This document shows positions 53,876 through 64,000 of a DNA stretch of 64,000 nt, piece after piece (the first letter of the stretch is position 1; each line of letters opens with the position of its first letter). The notes under the pieces are model-generated. The model was given only the letters and a program-made list of their open reading frames with translations, was not told the origin of the DNA and did no database searches. Both the position numbers and the translations under genes were made by a program. Location of the stretch: the NCBI GenBank assembly GCA_027922465.2, contig BQMF02000004.1, positions 1,550,001 through 1,614,000 on the forward strand. Reading direction: 5' to 3'. This stretch comes from Turritopsis dohrnii. Lineage: Eukaryota; Cnidaria; Hydrozoa; Anthoathecata; Oceaniidae.

Positions 53876-55191
53876 AATAAACTCCAAAAACATTATCACG
53901 AATGACTTTAGAAAAGCTCATATCACACAGTCTGTATTGATCAGTCGTATCAATCTTTGGGAAAACCCATTCCAATAACTTGAAATTGTTGTGGAATAAA
54001 CTGTATTGGACTATGAAAGAATAACAAAACTCAATCTAAATGTTTGATCGTAGAAGGCGAGGGTTTTTTTTACTTTCTTACTTTTGTTTTACTTTTTGAC
54101 TTTTATTTGACTTTTTTTGACTTTTTGACTTTTTTTGACTTTGAGAATGGTGTAATGTTGAATGATTTTTACCCCTCGGTAGAAAGAACTTAAAGTGACT
54201 GCATTTGTTAAGTTTTCTCATTTCTTTTGATTTTAAAAGTTTTTGTTTATATTGTACGCAAGTGAAACAGTTGAAACTATACATCATGTCGTCAATTCAA
54301 TGCTTTAAACCCTCGACCTTCATTTTTAGGCTTCTTGAACCAATATTTGCCGTAAATTTTCGAAATAATCGAAACAAAATTAACGCCTCTTTTTAGTCAA
54401 AAATTCAAAATTTTGGCCCTTTTAACGCAGGCCTTTTTTACGCCGGCCTTTATTACGCCAAAGGCCAAAAAATAACTTTAGTCAGGTCCGGCGTAATAAG
54501 GGCCGATAAAGTAGAACTTTGAACAAAAAGCGAAAATTCTGTAATAGAAACGGAAGACTATATTTTTGTGATGTCTAAATGTAAGTTATAAGTACAAAAT
54601 CTTATTTTGTTGTCATGAAAAATACAGTTGTTTTTATTCTTTTATGATAAAAAGCAATGCCTCGTTCACAGTTAGCATGATGATTTCAAAAAAATTTGAA
54701 GCGTCCTACTCCAATTAGCGCCCCTCTCTAATAAGCGCCCCCTAATTTCCAACAACAAATTATAAGCGCCCGGGCCTTATTAGACAGAACAAGGTACATC
54801 AGTTTACAGTTGTAAGTTGATTTTCATCCAGATTGTTTTTGTTTGCAAAAGAATTTACTTGTTATTTTGAAATATTTAAGAAAATGCATACTCAGAATGT
54901 ATTTATTTATTTATTTATTTATTCAATTTATATAAACGAATATTTACACAGGATATAAACACTTCAGCTAAATAAATAACTGCTATAAATGTGTATTGAA
55001 CGTAAAATTTAAAAATTTAAAAATTTAATAAAAAAATTTGATAAAAAAAAAACAAAAAAAGCTATAAGTCTAAAACCTGGGCAAAAGAAAAGCAAAAGTT
55101 AAGAGAAAAACTCAGAAAAAAATTCTTCACTTTTACTTTGTTTCTTATATTTTTCGAAAAAGTTCTTTTTTTCTTTTTTCGCTTTTACATA
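53876..55191. other. Low-complexity and LINE-tail sequence; no gene
   Basis: 54065-54145 is a run of ACTTTTTG(ACTTT)-type repeats. 54395-54520 has GCCTTTTTTACGCCGGCCTT repeats in both orientations, and 54710-54780 has TAAGCGCCCC repeats. 54898-54926 is an ATTT repeat followed by ATTTACACAGGATATAAACA, the shared LINE 3' end in minus orientation. Confidence 0.55.
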
Positions 55192-55494
55192 CCTGAAGGG
55201 GATTTTTTTTTTTGCGTGGATTAATTTTTGCGACTTTTGGCCAAATTCGCAAAAATAAATCTACGCAAAATTTTATGACTTTTTTCTTTCTTTCTTTGTG
55301 TTCAACGTAAAGCGCCGCCGAAAATCAGGGCACCATGTCTAGAAATGTTTCAGGAAAATTACATCAGAGACAACTAACATTTCTTGTCAATTAAAGGTAA
55401 ATATCAACTTCTACGACTATTCTCTGTTTTCGTCATTTTTCTTACTTTGTTGGAATGGACACCGGGATTTGTTTATAATGACTTCAAAAGTCAT

Positions 55495-55732
55495 TACAAT
55501 GTTATAACATTTAGATGTTGTTAATACAACGTAGATTAACGAAATTTAACGTTGTCCTGATGTAACTTTCTAACGTTGTGCTAACGTAAGTATTTAACGT
55601 TATACTAACGTAAGTATTTAACGTTATACTAATTAAAAAAAGACTTCCAATTTAACCAACCACTAACTTTACCACAACGTAAAACATAACGTAACATTAA
55701 CGTTAGTATAACGTCTGGTGCCTGCTGGGTCA
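55495..55732 (-). mobile_element. MITE-like insert with CCCAGCAGGCACCAGACGTT end
   Basis: The right end, read on the minus strand, is CCCAGCAGGCACCAGACGTT followed by TAACGTTA repeats. The left boundary near 55495 is not a clear inverted copy. It resembles the GCCCCAGCGGGCAC element at 46583. Confidence 0.5.
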
Positions 55733-55896
55733 TTTACTTTTAGTTTTGAGCAGGAAACCTGCATGTCAACATCATCGTTACCACCTTTCTCGGCAATGCG
55801 TCTAAACATTTCTCTGATATCTTTCCCTTGCCTTGGAGATTTGTAGATAGATGGTGTGCTCTTCTTTACCCCATTTGCGTTTTTAGCGGATGACAC
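55733..55896 (-). CDS. Unrecognised exon-like ORF
   Basis: Minus-strand frame starting MSSAKNANGVKKSTPSIYKS, with PRQGKDIREMFRRIAEKGGN next. Basic, low in AT-driven residues, and cut off at the MITE end at 55732. It looks like a true coding fragment of a nuclear-type protein. No family recognised. Confidence 0.35.
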
Positions 55897-57481
55897 GACT
55901 TGAAGAGGAACTGGAGGTAATGATAAAAAGAGCCTAAAATTTGGTCATTTTTTGGCTCTGTGTACCTTTCATGAACTATCGCCTTATATTTATCGAGAAC
56001 CAAATGATTTCGCAATGTTCCAGGCATGAAAATTGTGATTTTCGCTGCTATTTCTAAGCCTCCCTCGACAAGCGGAGAGCGCTGATATTTTGTAGAGGTT
56101 AGTTGTACCTTGTTGCTCCTCGACCTAAAAGGAAGTTTGATGCTCTGGATATTTCCATCGGCAAATGTCCGACGATTTTAGTGCCTTCACATACTTTGAT
56201 TGGTTATTTTCTTCGCAACCACAAGAAAGTTGCTAATTTGGTATCGGATTCCAAAAACGTCGAAAGTAGTGATACCCCCTCACGGCAGCTGTGAACTCAA
56301 ACACTTCATTATGATCCATGTTGCCTTCAACGATTCTTGTTAAGCAAGAAATTCCTCAGAAAGCCAACGAAAAAATCAGACAGACACGGTCTGACTTGGT
56401 TAGAATGTTTTAAATAATGTAGACATAGTTCGAAAGTTCTCTATCGGAAAAATAAAGATGTTCGACACTGTATCTGACAATTGAACATGGGGATGGAGAG
56501 TGAAAGTGAAAAGATCGCATACAAGTTGAAAAGACAGTTGTGTCAACAGTAGATATACCATGAATGACAAACACGACAAAAATGCATCTGAAGAATGTAA
56601 TGCCGCTATCTCTGGTAAGTATCAGGGCTGTTAGGATTATGGAGAACTTACAGCATTTTGCTCCAATTATTTATTTAAAAATCAGAGTGACGGTTTGAGG
56701 GAAATAACAAGTTATAATACTGATCAATTAATCAGTAATCCATCAGAATAAACTGCTTAATAATCAGTAATACTGATGATTACTGATAATTTATTTTTCG
56801 TGATTTTGGAATATATTAGTTTTAATACATAATTAGCTACTTCGTCGGCTTCCAATAAAAAAATAGCTATTAGTCACATGGTATGAGCGAGAAGACTCCT
56901 GACCATGGAATGGCTCTGAATTTCCTGCAGACCGTCTGTAAAGAAATTTTACAGAAGAAAAATGCTCTTGCTATTAGGGATTGTTAGGTTAGGTTGATTA
57001 TTAGGTTATTTATGAAGATATCTTGAATGGATACTCCTGCTGTGCTGAAGAATCGGATGAAGAAGAAGAATGGGAACATCCCGAATTCCAAAGAAACACA
57101 TTCGAACGTTTTGATGAATATAAAGATGAATTGAAAAGTTAGTATTTTACGATAAAAATTCTGACGCAAGACAGAAATATTGTGTTTTTAATTTTCCCTG
57201 TGTCATCTCCATAAAAAGGATCGTAAACTGTATACATCTATTAGAATCAGCGTATACATCCACTCTGACATTTGAAGCTTACATAAAAAAATAACAACCG
57301 ATAATAGTTCAGTTAATTTAATGAATGGACACTTGTAAGAGGACTATTTTTTGCCAGACTAAAATTTGAAGCTATATTATAAAATACACGCACTGACTTC
57401 GCAAAAATAAATCCACACATTTTGCTTCCGAAACTCTGACTCGCACAGATTAGTCCACGCGAAAAAAATCCCCTTAAGGTA

Positions 57482-60400
57482 GTTTCTTTTTAAAAAAAGC
57501 TCTGTTATAAAATGCGTATCCATGGTTACAAGTCACGCCTTATGCTCATTTCTCTTGTTTGTATCTAACAGTTTCTGGCGTTTTTAGTTAAGCCCTATTT
57601 ACGCGTTTTTAAAAGTAAATTGCCATTAGCCCAGGAAATGAACAAAAGTTGATAAAGTTTCAAGTAGGAGTAACTTTAGATCTATTTGTGTTGCATACAT
57701 CTAGAGGAAATGCTGCTACCGTTTTGTGCCATATAGCTCTTGTATTATATTTCGTACCAACAGAATAAAGAATGTTTCATATGATAGTATCAGTTATGCT
57801 TTCCTGAATTCCTAGGGAGCGTGGGATCGAAATTTAATGCTGTTTTGTAGAAGTCATTCAATCTTCAAACTTCCAGAATGTCACTAATCTTTAATTTTTT
57901 ATAATTAACTGGTTTTGCAGAAATCCTTATGCCTGTCAGGGCATCTTGTTTTTCTTCTTTTTTTACTGTCCAAACCTAGCAGTTTTTTGGAATTTCATGT
58001 GTGCATTTACATGAAACTTTTGCGTACTATGCATGTTTTGTCAGAAGCATCCATTTAAATTTTTTTTAAATGAATTTAAAAGAATATATACATATCCAAA
58101 ACTGAAGATTTAATAGAAAATCTATACTTGAAATTTATTATAATGTTGTAATAGTAATTCCAATGTACCGTGATCATTTAACTAAAAAGTTAGAAATTAA
58201 GAAGTTTTCCATGGTTTTTAAACAGAGACAAGAAGGTTTGTTTGTTAGGGAAAAAATGTCTAAAGCTTTAGTCTAAAGATTTTCGTTTCTTTCACGTGTG
58301 GGCTGTAATACATTTTAAGCTCTGGATTTGAGCAGCTCAGCTCAGTTTCCTCCTCAGCTCCAACATTAGAGGTTTGTCTTTTTTTTATGTTTCTTTAGCT
58401 AAATTATACTGCCAATAATACCCCTAATAACGAATGACCTTCCTAATCACGATAGCAAATTGAGATGTTCTAACTGTCTGTAAACTCAAAATACTGTACA
58501 TTTTGTAACACATTACAAAATTTTGGTAAGTCTTGGTATAAATTTATTAAGAATATAACATACTTTTGATGATCAAGATCTTTGATTACTTTTTGTATTT
58601 GCAACATTAGAAATTCTGCTCCTTAAGAAGATTGGAAGTACATATCACATGTTTAAAGCATATATAAGATTTTCGTACGTAATACCACTGTGACATCTGA
58701 AAAGATCAATGTAAACTGAATCATATTTTGTATCCCAGGATGTTTCATGTTATTCGGATGTAATTGAATTCATTGGCGTTTTAACTTTGAATTTGAATTA
58801 TTATTTGTGCGAATTTTTAAGAAAACCGGAGAACTTTCGAAATTTGGTCCAAATTTAGCCCGAATTGCCAATTTGTTTAAACCCGACAAAAGCCAGCACC
58901 TTCCATGCGCTCAGTGCAAATTTTTATGAAGATCAGAGATCTTTTGAAATTTGATCCAAATTTGGGGCAAATTACCCAATTTTGGTTAAAGCTGATAGAA
59001 TGGCTGTCAAATTCGAGATTTGGTACATAGGTTAAAATTCTTAAAAACATTGGACATCCCGCATTAAAACACAATTAAAACACAATGTTCTACGTTTACT
59101 TACGTGATAAATTTGAAGAATATTGATGTATATATTCACGATCAGATTTTTTGCTTGGGAAACGAGCATGTAATACACTTTACACTTTAGATATAAGCCT
59201 TTTAACCTTCAATATACCTCATGTGCCAAGATTTTTTACATCTCACTTCATTTAAAGCAGTATTTCCTTCAAGCCTTACAGTGGCGCTGAAAGCAACAGC
59301 ACCGCTACCATCTCTTGATCATTTAAGAGGAGTTCTATTACTTAAACAGCCTCAGTTAGAGCTACCAATATTTTTATGGAAGAATTATTTTTTCTTCTAC
59401 AGAAAAAGCTGTATGATGAAATTTTAGAACCTATTTTAAGAAACTTAATTGCACTGCATCGTTCTTGTATCATTTTGTATCTTTTCTATTGTATTTTAAT
59501 TTACCTTAAAACTGCCATTTTGCCATAGTGCTTGTTGTGTTAAGTAACCTCCCTTTACTGATCAAGAGAAGAAAAGAGTGCTAAAAAGTTTATTTATGAA
59601 ATCACGAGTTGTTACTTTGGAACGTTTACAAATTAAGGAAACACATAAATATAATGAATTCATAACTGTTTCTCTACAAAACACCATGTGCTTGGTTTTT
59701 CATTCCTGCTTCTAAAGTTTACAATTTTGATAAACGAATGCCTTGCTAACAAGAATCCTGAACCAATGAAATCAGAGAAGTCGGGACTAGGGTCTCTTCG
59801 CCGCCGTCCGTTTATCGAAAAAGCAAGAAACCTAGGATTTGTGGTTGTCTACTCTAAATTCAAAATAGTATTTATATATCGATATATCTTTATGTTATTT
59901 TCAATATAGTTTTTATAGTTCATTTATATTCTACATGACTACTGACTTTTATGTATAATGTTCAAAACAATTGTTTCTAAGAATTTATGTTGAATTATAT
60001 CACGTGACCATTATTTAGTCACGATTTTGGAATATAATACAGAAATCCTTATTTCTTAATCCTTAGCACTCTAGCTTTGCAACAACATATTATTTTCTCA
60101 ATACATTGGATGCGATGTTGTCTGTGGTGACTTTTTCTCGATTTTTCTATGACATGTCCACTATGTATCACAGTCATTTAGCCTACTATGCTTGTTACAT
60201 TGCGTCAATTTCAGTTTTGTATTGCATAGTAAATGGTATGTTTTGCGTGAGTAGTTCCTAAGCTGTCTAATTTTTTTGTTATATCAAGTTGTACTAAATA
60301 TGGTAGTGTTCTTATTGTTTCACAATGTTGTTAGATTATTGACGTCATCACACTGTTCTTTTTTGCTTATTACAGTAAAACCTCTATGGACGAACACTTC

Positions 60401-60996
60401 TCTGTAGCTCTATGCGTCTTGGCATCTTGGATATTACTAACCCAACAAGGCAAAACCTGTTAATTTTCCATTCCCCCAATGTGTCTTATTTTCATTTTGA
60501 TCCCTGGTGACTAGTTTTGGCTGAGCTTGGAAGCATCCAACACAATCCTCCTCAGCTCTCAAGAAGAACTATGATCACTATACCTGGAAATTCTGGAAAT
60601 GAACATATTGTTTCCGAACCCAAAACGGGGAAAAGGTAAATTGTTATCCTGAAGTCGGTATAATAATCAAAAATTACATACAATGTAAATAAATATAAAT
60701 ACGAAAATAAATGTTTCGAAAAAAGATCAAGTAAACCCAAATAAGAAAAAAACTGCAGTCTCATTAATTGCTTTGTCAGCGGTATTCCTACACTTTCTGC
60801 TTATACTCTTATACTCATAAAAATGCATATCAATAGGCCTGTAGCATTTCATAAATGAAAAGGTTGTTTAAAGAAGACTTGCCCTCTAGGAAAACTGCGG
60901 TTATTATGTTATACATGAATTATAAATGACAATATATTAAAACATGTGGGTGATGAGTATTGAGGACAGTGCTCGATACGAAGTAGAGCAAAATAT
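57482..60996. other. No gene recognised
   Basis: AT-rich flank. A dispersed repeat copy (GCTGCTACCGTTTTGTGCCA) is at 57710-57746. Two diverged direct repeats of about 60 bp lie near 58820-58885 and 58925-58990 (both with TTTGAAATTTGRTCCAAATT). The open frame at 59221-59427 and the block near 59365-59460 may be coding remnants but match nothing I know. Confidence 0.4.
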
Positions 60997-61040
60997 AGTT
61001 ATTTATTTATTAAAATTTGTTAAAATTTGTTAAAAAGCCA

Positions 61041-61085
61041 GTATACAACTGTCAGTTTCACGCTTAGTGCGATCATCAGATATAC
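61041..61085 (-). ncRNA. Hammerhead ribozyme motif, copy 1
   Basis: Minus strand, identical to the copy at 63166-63210. This is the sense orientation for the GIY-YIG coding strand. Core CUGAUGA...GAAA with three helices; see the other copy for pairing details. Confidence 0.65.
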
Positions 61086-61458
61086 ATAAAATTTGCTTGT
61101 AAAAAATCTTTATATACAAAATGTTGAAATTATTAAAAATATTAAAAGTATTAAAAATATCAATAGTAGCTAGTCCGGTGGGACTGATTTATAGTTACTC
61201 AAAATGAATTTGTTTACATGACGGCACTTAGAAATCAGTTCTGTTCTTTTATTCAATAATGGTAGTTTTGACGTGATGATGTGGTATTTTTCCGTCAAAC
61301 AAAGGTTACAAGTTTTACTACCATTTTTATAAGGTATGGCTCGATTCACGATCTCCCACGAAAGTCTTGGTTCAATTCCATTATTGCCCCCGCAGCGAGC
61401 GTAAGCGAGCGAGGAGGCATAGTAGTTTCACGAGATAGGCGAATGTCAGTTTCCGATT

Positions 61459-61463
<5 letters not shown>

Positions 61464-61491
<28 letters not shown>
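61464..61491. repeat. (CAT)n microsatellite
   Basis: About nine CAT units in the Penelope-like element spacer. Confidence 0.9.
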
Positions 61492-62614
61492 TTCATCCTC
61501 CAACTTTCGTGTTGACGTTACACGGTGGAATGCAATTATTAGCTGACTTTGCTTTTTTTCCGTTTCAAAGCATGGTACTGTAAGTGGGAAAGACAGAATG
61601 TTTTTTCGTATCTCTTTCCTAATTTATTATTGTATTATACTATGTTATTTAAGAAGATCGTATGCTAAAATTGCTTAGATATTTTTCGTGTTACTTTTGT
61701 GTTGTTTTAGTGAAGTGAACGACAAGGATTTTGAAGCACAGCTTGAAATCTGAAATTTTGCCAACCATACATTTTATTTTTGTATATATATGTTTTAGCT
61801 CTAAATATTTCATTCAATAAACTTTGTTCAACGCACTAATTTTTGGCAAAGATTTTAATTGGATTTCTGTGTATGCAAGAAAGCTATATTACAAATTGTC
61901 TTTCTTCGTGTTTTTCTATTTTAACTGTCCACCTCGCGCCAAACCTAATCATACTAGTGTTTGATCATGATCAGTAAAAGCTTTTCACATTTTCTTGTTG
62001 GTTTTTTTTATAAACATTGGCTACTTTTTGTTTTGAATCAAAGTTTAAAACGCAGATTTCTAATGGATTTTTTGCTTTGATTTTTTTTTAAAAAAAAGTT
62101 TGTTTTTTTTCTTTTGGCTCTTACAGAATTTCTTTAACAAATCTTGTTTTGATTATAAAATACGTATCCATAGTTTCAGTTCACACATTTCTTTTGTTTG
62201 TAGCAAATACTTTCTGATATTACTTGTTAAGCCTTTATTACACTTTTTGAAAGGTATATTAGCATCAATAAAAAAAAAGTTATCCTAAAGAAAGTTTAAC
62301 TCAATTACAACGTAAGCGAAAAACCGTGAAGACCATCCGTCAAGGAGTTTTCAAATCTGATCTCCCATTTCGAAATGATCATGCTCGCAATTCTTCTTGT
62401 TTTTATTGTGTTTAGTTTATACAATGTTAACAAAAGTTTAAATGTATATATTTGTTTCTGTGTAAAGACTTGCAAAAACATTCATCTGAATTTTTTTGAG
62501 TTTTCGGACAAAAATTTGTTTTTGTTTCCGTTGTATAGCTTGCAATGTATAGCTTGCTGTGTGTACACATTGGAATGCTTGAGCGCGGGGGCACTTTTTA
62601 GCTAAAGCTACATG

Positions 62615-62920
62615 CTAGTTTTTTAATTCCCATACGTATTTGGAAAGTTCAGTGGATTTCGCTGCTTTTTCGTGTCTGAATGAATAGTTGTGTCCCACCC
62701 AGCGGTCTTTAAACTTTCCACCCGTCGAACCAATATAATGCTTTCCTTCATCATTTTCAGATTTTGTAACGAGACACTTATAAATGACACTTTCCACCAA
62801 GCATGTACCATTAAGGGGACATGCACTCTTATTTTTGCAGTTACAGGTTTTTACATCATTTTTGGGTTTCTGATTTTCGCTCAAAATCTTTTTGTTATGT
62901 GTGGAGACGATGCTAGCCAT
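62615..62920 (-). pseudogene. GIY-YIG endonuclease fragment of Penelope-like element
   Basis: About 101 residues. A Cys-rich lead (CNCKNKSACPLNGTC) precedes VIYKCLVTKSENDEGKHYIG, the GIY-YIG core (here VIYK...HYIG), then KFKDRWVGHNYSFRHEK with the catalytic Arg and His, and STELSKYVWELKN. In Penelope-like proteins this nuclease sits C-terminal to the RT. The frame stops right after WELKN, short of the usual C-terminal end, and the RT is missing upstream. Confidence 0.8.
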
Positions 62921-63165
62921 GTTTGGGAGACAACTATAACTAACTTTCAGCGTATTTCTGTTGAATATTTATTCAAATAATTTATTCAAATTCCGGATAA
63001 AAGAACAGAACTGATCTCTAAGTGCCGTCATGTAAACAAATTCATTTTGAGTAACTATAAATCAGTCCCACCGGACTAGCTACTATTGATATTTTTAATA
63101 CTTTTAATATTTTTAATAATTTCAACATTTTGTATATATAAAGATTTTTTACAAGCAAATTTTAT

Positions 63166-63210
63166 GTATATCTGATGATCGCACTAAGCGTGAAACTGAC
63201 AGTTGTATAC
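63166..63210 (+). ncRNA. Hammerhead ribozyme motif, copy 2
   Basis: Stem I: GTATAT (63166-63171) with GTATAC (63205-63210). Core CTGATGA (63172-63178). Stem II: CGC, loop ACTAA, GCG, with a T-T mismatch at the core-proximal pair. GAA at 63192-63194. Stem III: ACT, loop GAC, AGT. Predicted cleavage after the T at 63204. The short stem III matches minimal hammerheads described in Penelope-like elements. The mismatch at the G10.1-C11.1 position may weaken activity. Confidence 0.65.
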
Positions 63211-63254
63211 TGGCTTTTTAACAAATTTTAACAAATTTTAATAAATAAATAACT

Positions 63255-64000
63255 AGATGACAATATAAAAAAGTAATTCTGTATCGATGTTGACTCTACT
63301 CGCATCAAACAATGTTGTTTTGATGGAATTCTAAAAACGAAATCATGAAGATAATAAGGCTCCTATTCTCGTTTGAATTACAAATTAGAAAATAAAGTAA
63401 AAATGGACAACAACATGCATAAAGTTACCACAAATAGGAAATTATTTTCGTTGTTGGTAATTATGTTGATATGCATCAGTGAGATAAAGATAGGCGTCTC
63501 TATGTTGTGTGACGGCATTACGACAACAACACTAACCATCACGTAGATATGTGTTTATTGTTTACTGGGTGTTTTAAGAAATGTTGTCGAGAAGAAAATT
63601 GAAAAGACGTAAATTGCAGGCACTTCAAATGATTCAACATTTAAAGTTTTCCGCAAAAAATGACATCATGTTTGGCTTCATTTTCATTTTTCCGTTCTTC
63701 TACTGAATCTTTCTCAAGCTTTCAAAAGTTATCTTTTACGAGGATATGGCTGAAGTAAAATAAAAGAAGTTCACACATAAATAAGAAATAAATATAACAT
63801 AAATATATAGTAGGCTGATCTGCCATGGAATAAAAACTATCCTCTCTGTCTGTAAATTTAAAGGTATGTAAGATTTTAGTCCTCTCAATGCAACTTTGAA
63901 TATTACCCTTTCAAACAAGGGACTGACAGTTCTATCTTTATATCTTAAAATATTGTTTAAGCATAAAATGAAAAGTTTTTAAATTTAGAAAGCGCCTAGA
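63255..64000. other. No gene recognised
   Basis: AT-rich sequence at the right edge of the window with no supported feature. Confidence 0.4.

Larger units (their letters stand above)
55192..57479. mobile_element. 2.3-kb TA-flanked element with fold-back ends
   Basis: Ends are inverted: CCTGAAGGGGATTTTTTTTT TTGCGTGGA (left) and CCTTAAGGGGATTTTTTTCG CGTGGA (right, complement), flanked by TA at 55190-55191 and 57480-57481. Each end also contains a local palindrome (GCGTGGATTAATTTTTGCGA with its complement 20 bp on). The two ends could instead be separate related MITEs. The interior includes an exon-like minus-strand frame and another MITE end. Confidence 0.5.
60997..63254 (-). mobile_element. 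Penelope-like element remnant with 258-bp inverted repeats
   Basis: Inverted repeats at 60997-61254 and 62997-63254 are nearly identical and begin AGTTATTTATTTATTAAAAT. Between them a minus-strand GIY-YIG endonuclease fragment lies at 62615-62920. Inverted terminal copies, GIY-YIG nuclease and hammerhead motifs within the terminal repeats are all hallmarks of Penelope-like elements. RT is absent, so the copy is truncated. The spacer holds a (CAT)n tract. Confidence 0.75.

Noticed and set aside
58820..58990. Coding gene in the repeated GAAATTTGGTCCAAATT region
   Set aside because: It is a diverged direct repeat with stops in all frames.
1..64000. CRISPR array, bacterial operon or phage features
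   Set aside because: Repeats found are transposon ends, satellites or microsatellites; genes have spliceosomal introns, so the DNA is eukaryotic.

Overview
The window looks like animal genomic DNA that is AT-rich, intron-rich and very rich in transposons. The mix of receptor ectodomains (FN3, F5/8 type C, Ig, SEA, EGF and an RPTP-type juxtamembrane fold) with non-LTR retroelements, Penelope, pogo, mariner, hAT, IS3EU-like and Helitron remnants best fits a cnidarian, perhaps a hydrozoan. That assignment is inference, not proof. All annotation was done by eye; splice sites were chosen by GT/GC-AG signals and phase agreement.

Host genes. Two head-to-tail receptor-like genes lie on the minus strand. 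Gene B (49582 down to 40797) can be assembled from 15 exons whose phases all agree. It encodes about 713 residues: signal peptide, FN3, an unassigned beta-rich region, an RPTP-like juxtamembrane domain, Ig, SEA-like domain, EGF-like domain, one membrane span and a short tail with five tyrosines. There is no phosphatase domain. Gene A (24304 down past the left part of the window) encodes signal peptide, FN3, three F5/8 type C (discoidin) domains and, after a 12.4-kb intron, Ig and FN3; its 3' end is not in the window. The two genes share the signal-peptide exon and about 1.6 kb of upstream sequence (24.2-25.8 kb against 49.5-51.3 kb) but have different ectodomains. This points to tandem duplication with domain replacement.

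Mobile DNA fills the introns and intergenic space. From left to right: a MITE (1.4 kb), an integrase remnant (4.6 kb), a nearly intact APE-type LINE with a 2A-like peptide and one in-frame stop (5.8-9.3 kb), a 3.8-kb hAT-like element (9.4-13.2 kb) carrying a 5'-truncated LINE, a fold-back mariner derivative (16.8-17.8 kb), and a 3.4-kb element with homopolymer G/C ends in intron 1 of gene A (20.8-24.2 kb). Then follow Helitron and LINE remnants (26.9-30.6 kb), a pogo-type MITE (32.3 kb), a decayed RLE-class retroelement (33-36 kb), a mariner and two LINE tails (36.4-40.1 kb). Inside gene B introns are an IS3EU-like element (43.2 kb), a mariner-type MITE (46.2 kb) and an ACGTC-rich element (46.6-47.5 kb). 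Upstream of gene B are a LINE, a pogo transposase split by a MITE (51.5-53.9 kb), a TA-flanked element (55.2-57.5 kb), and a Penelope-like remnant bounded by 258-bp inverted repeats that each contain a hammerhead ribozyme motif (61.0-63.25 kb).

The strongest points for follow-up are: the G/C-ended element with its 5-bp target duplication and its empty site in the paralogue; the domain-shuffled receptor pair; the hammerhead motifs; and the 2A peptide behind a signal-peptide-like N terminus in the LINE.
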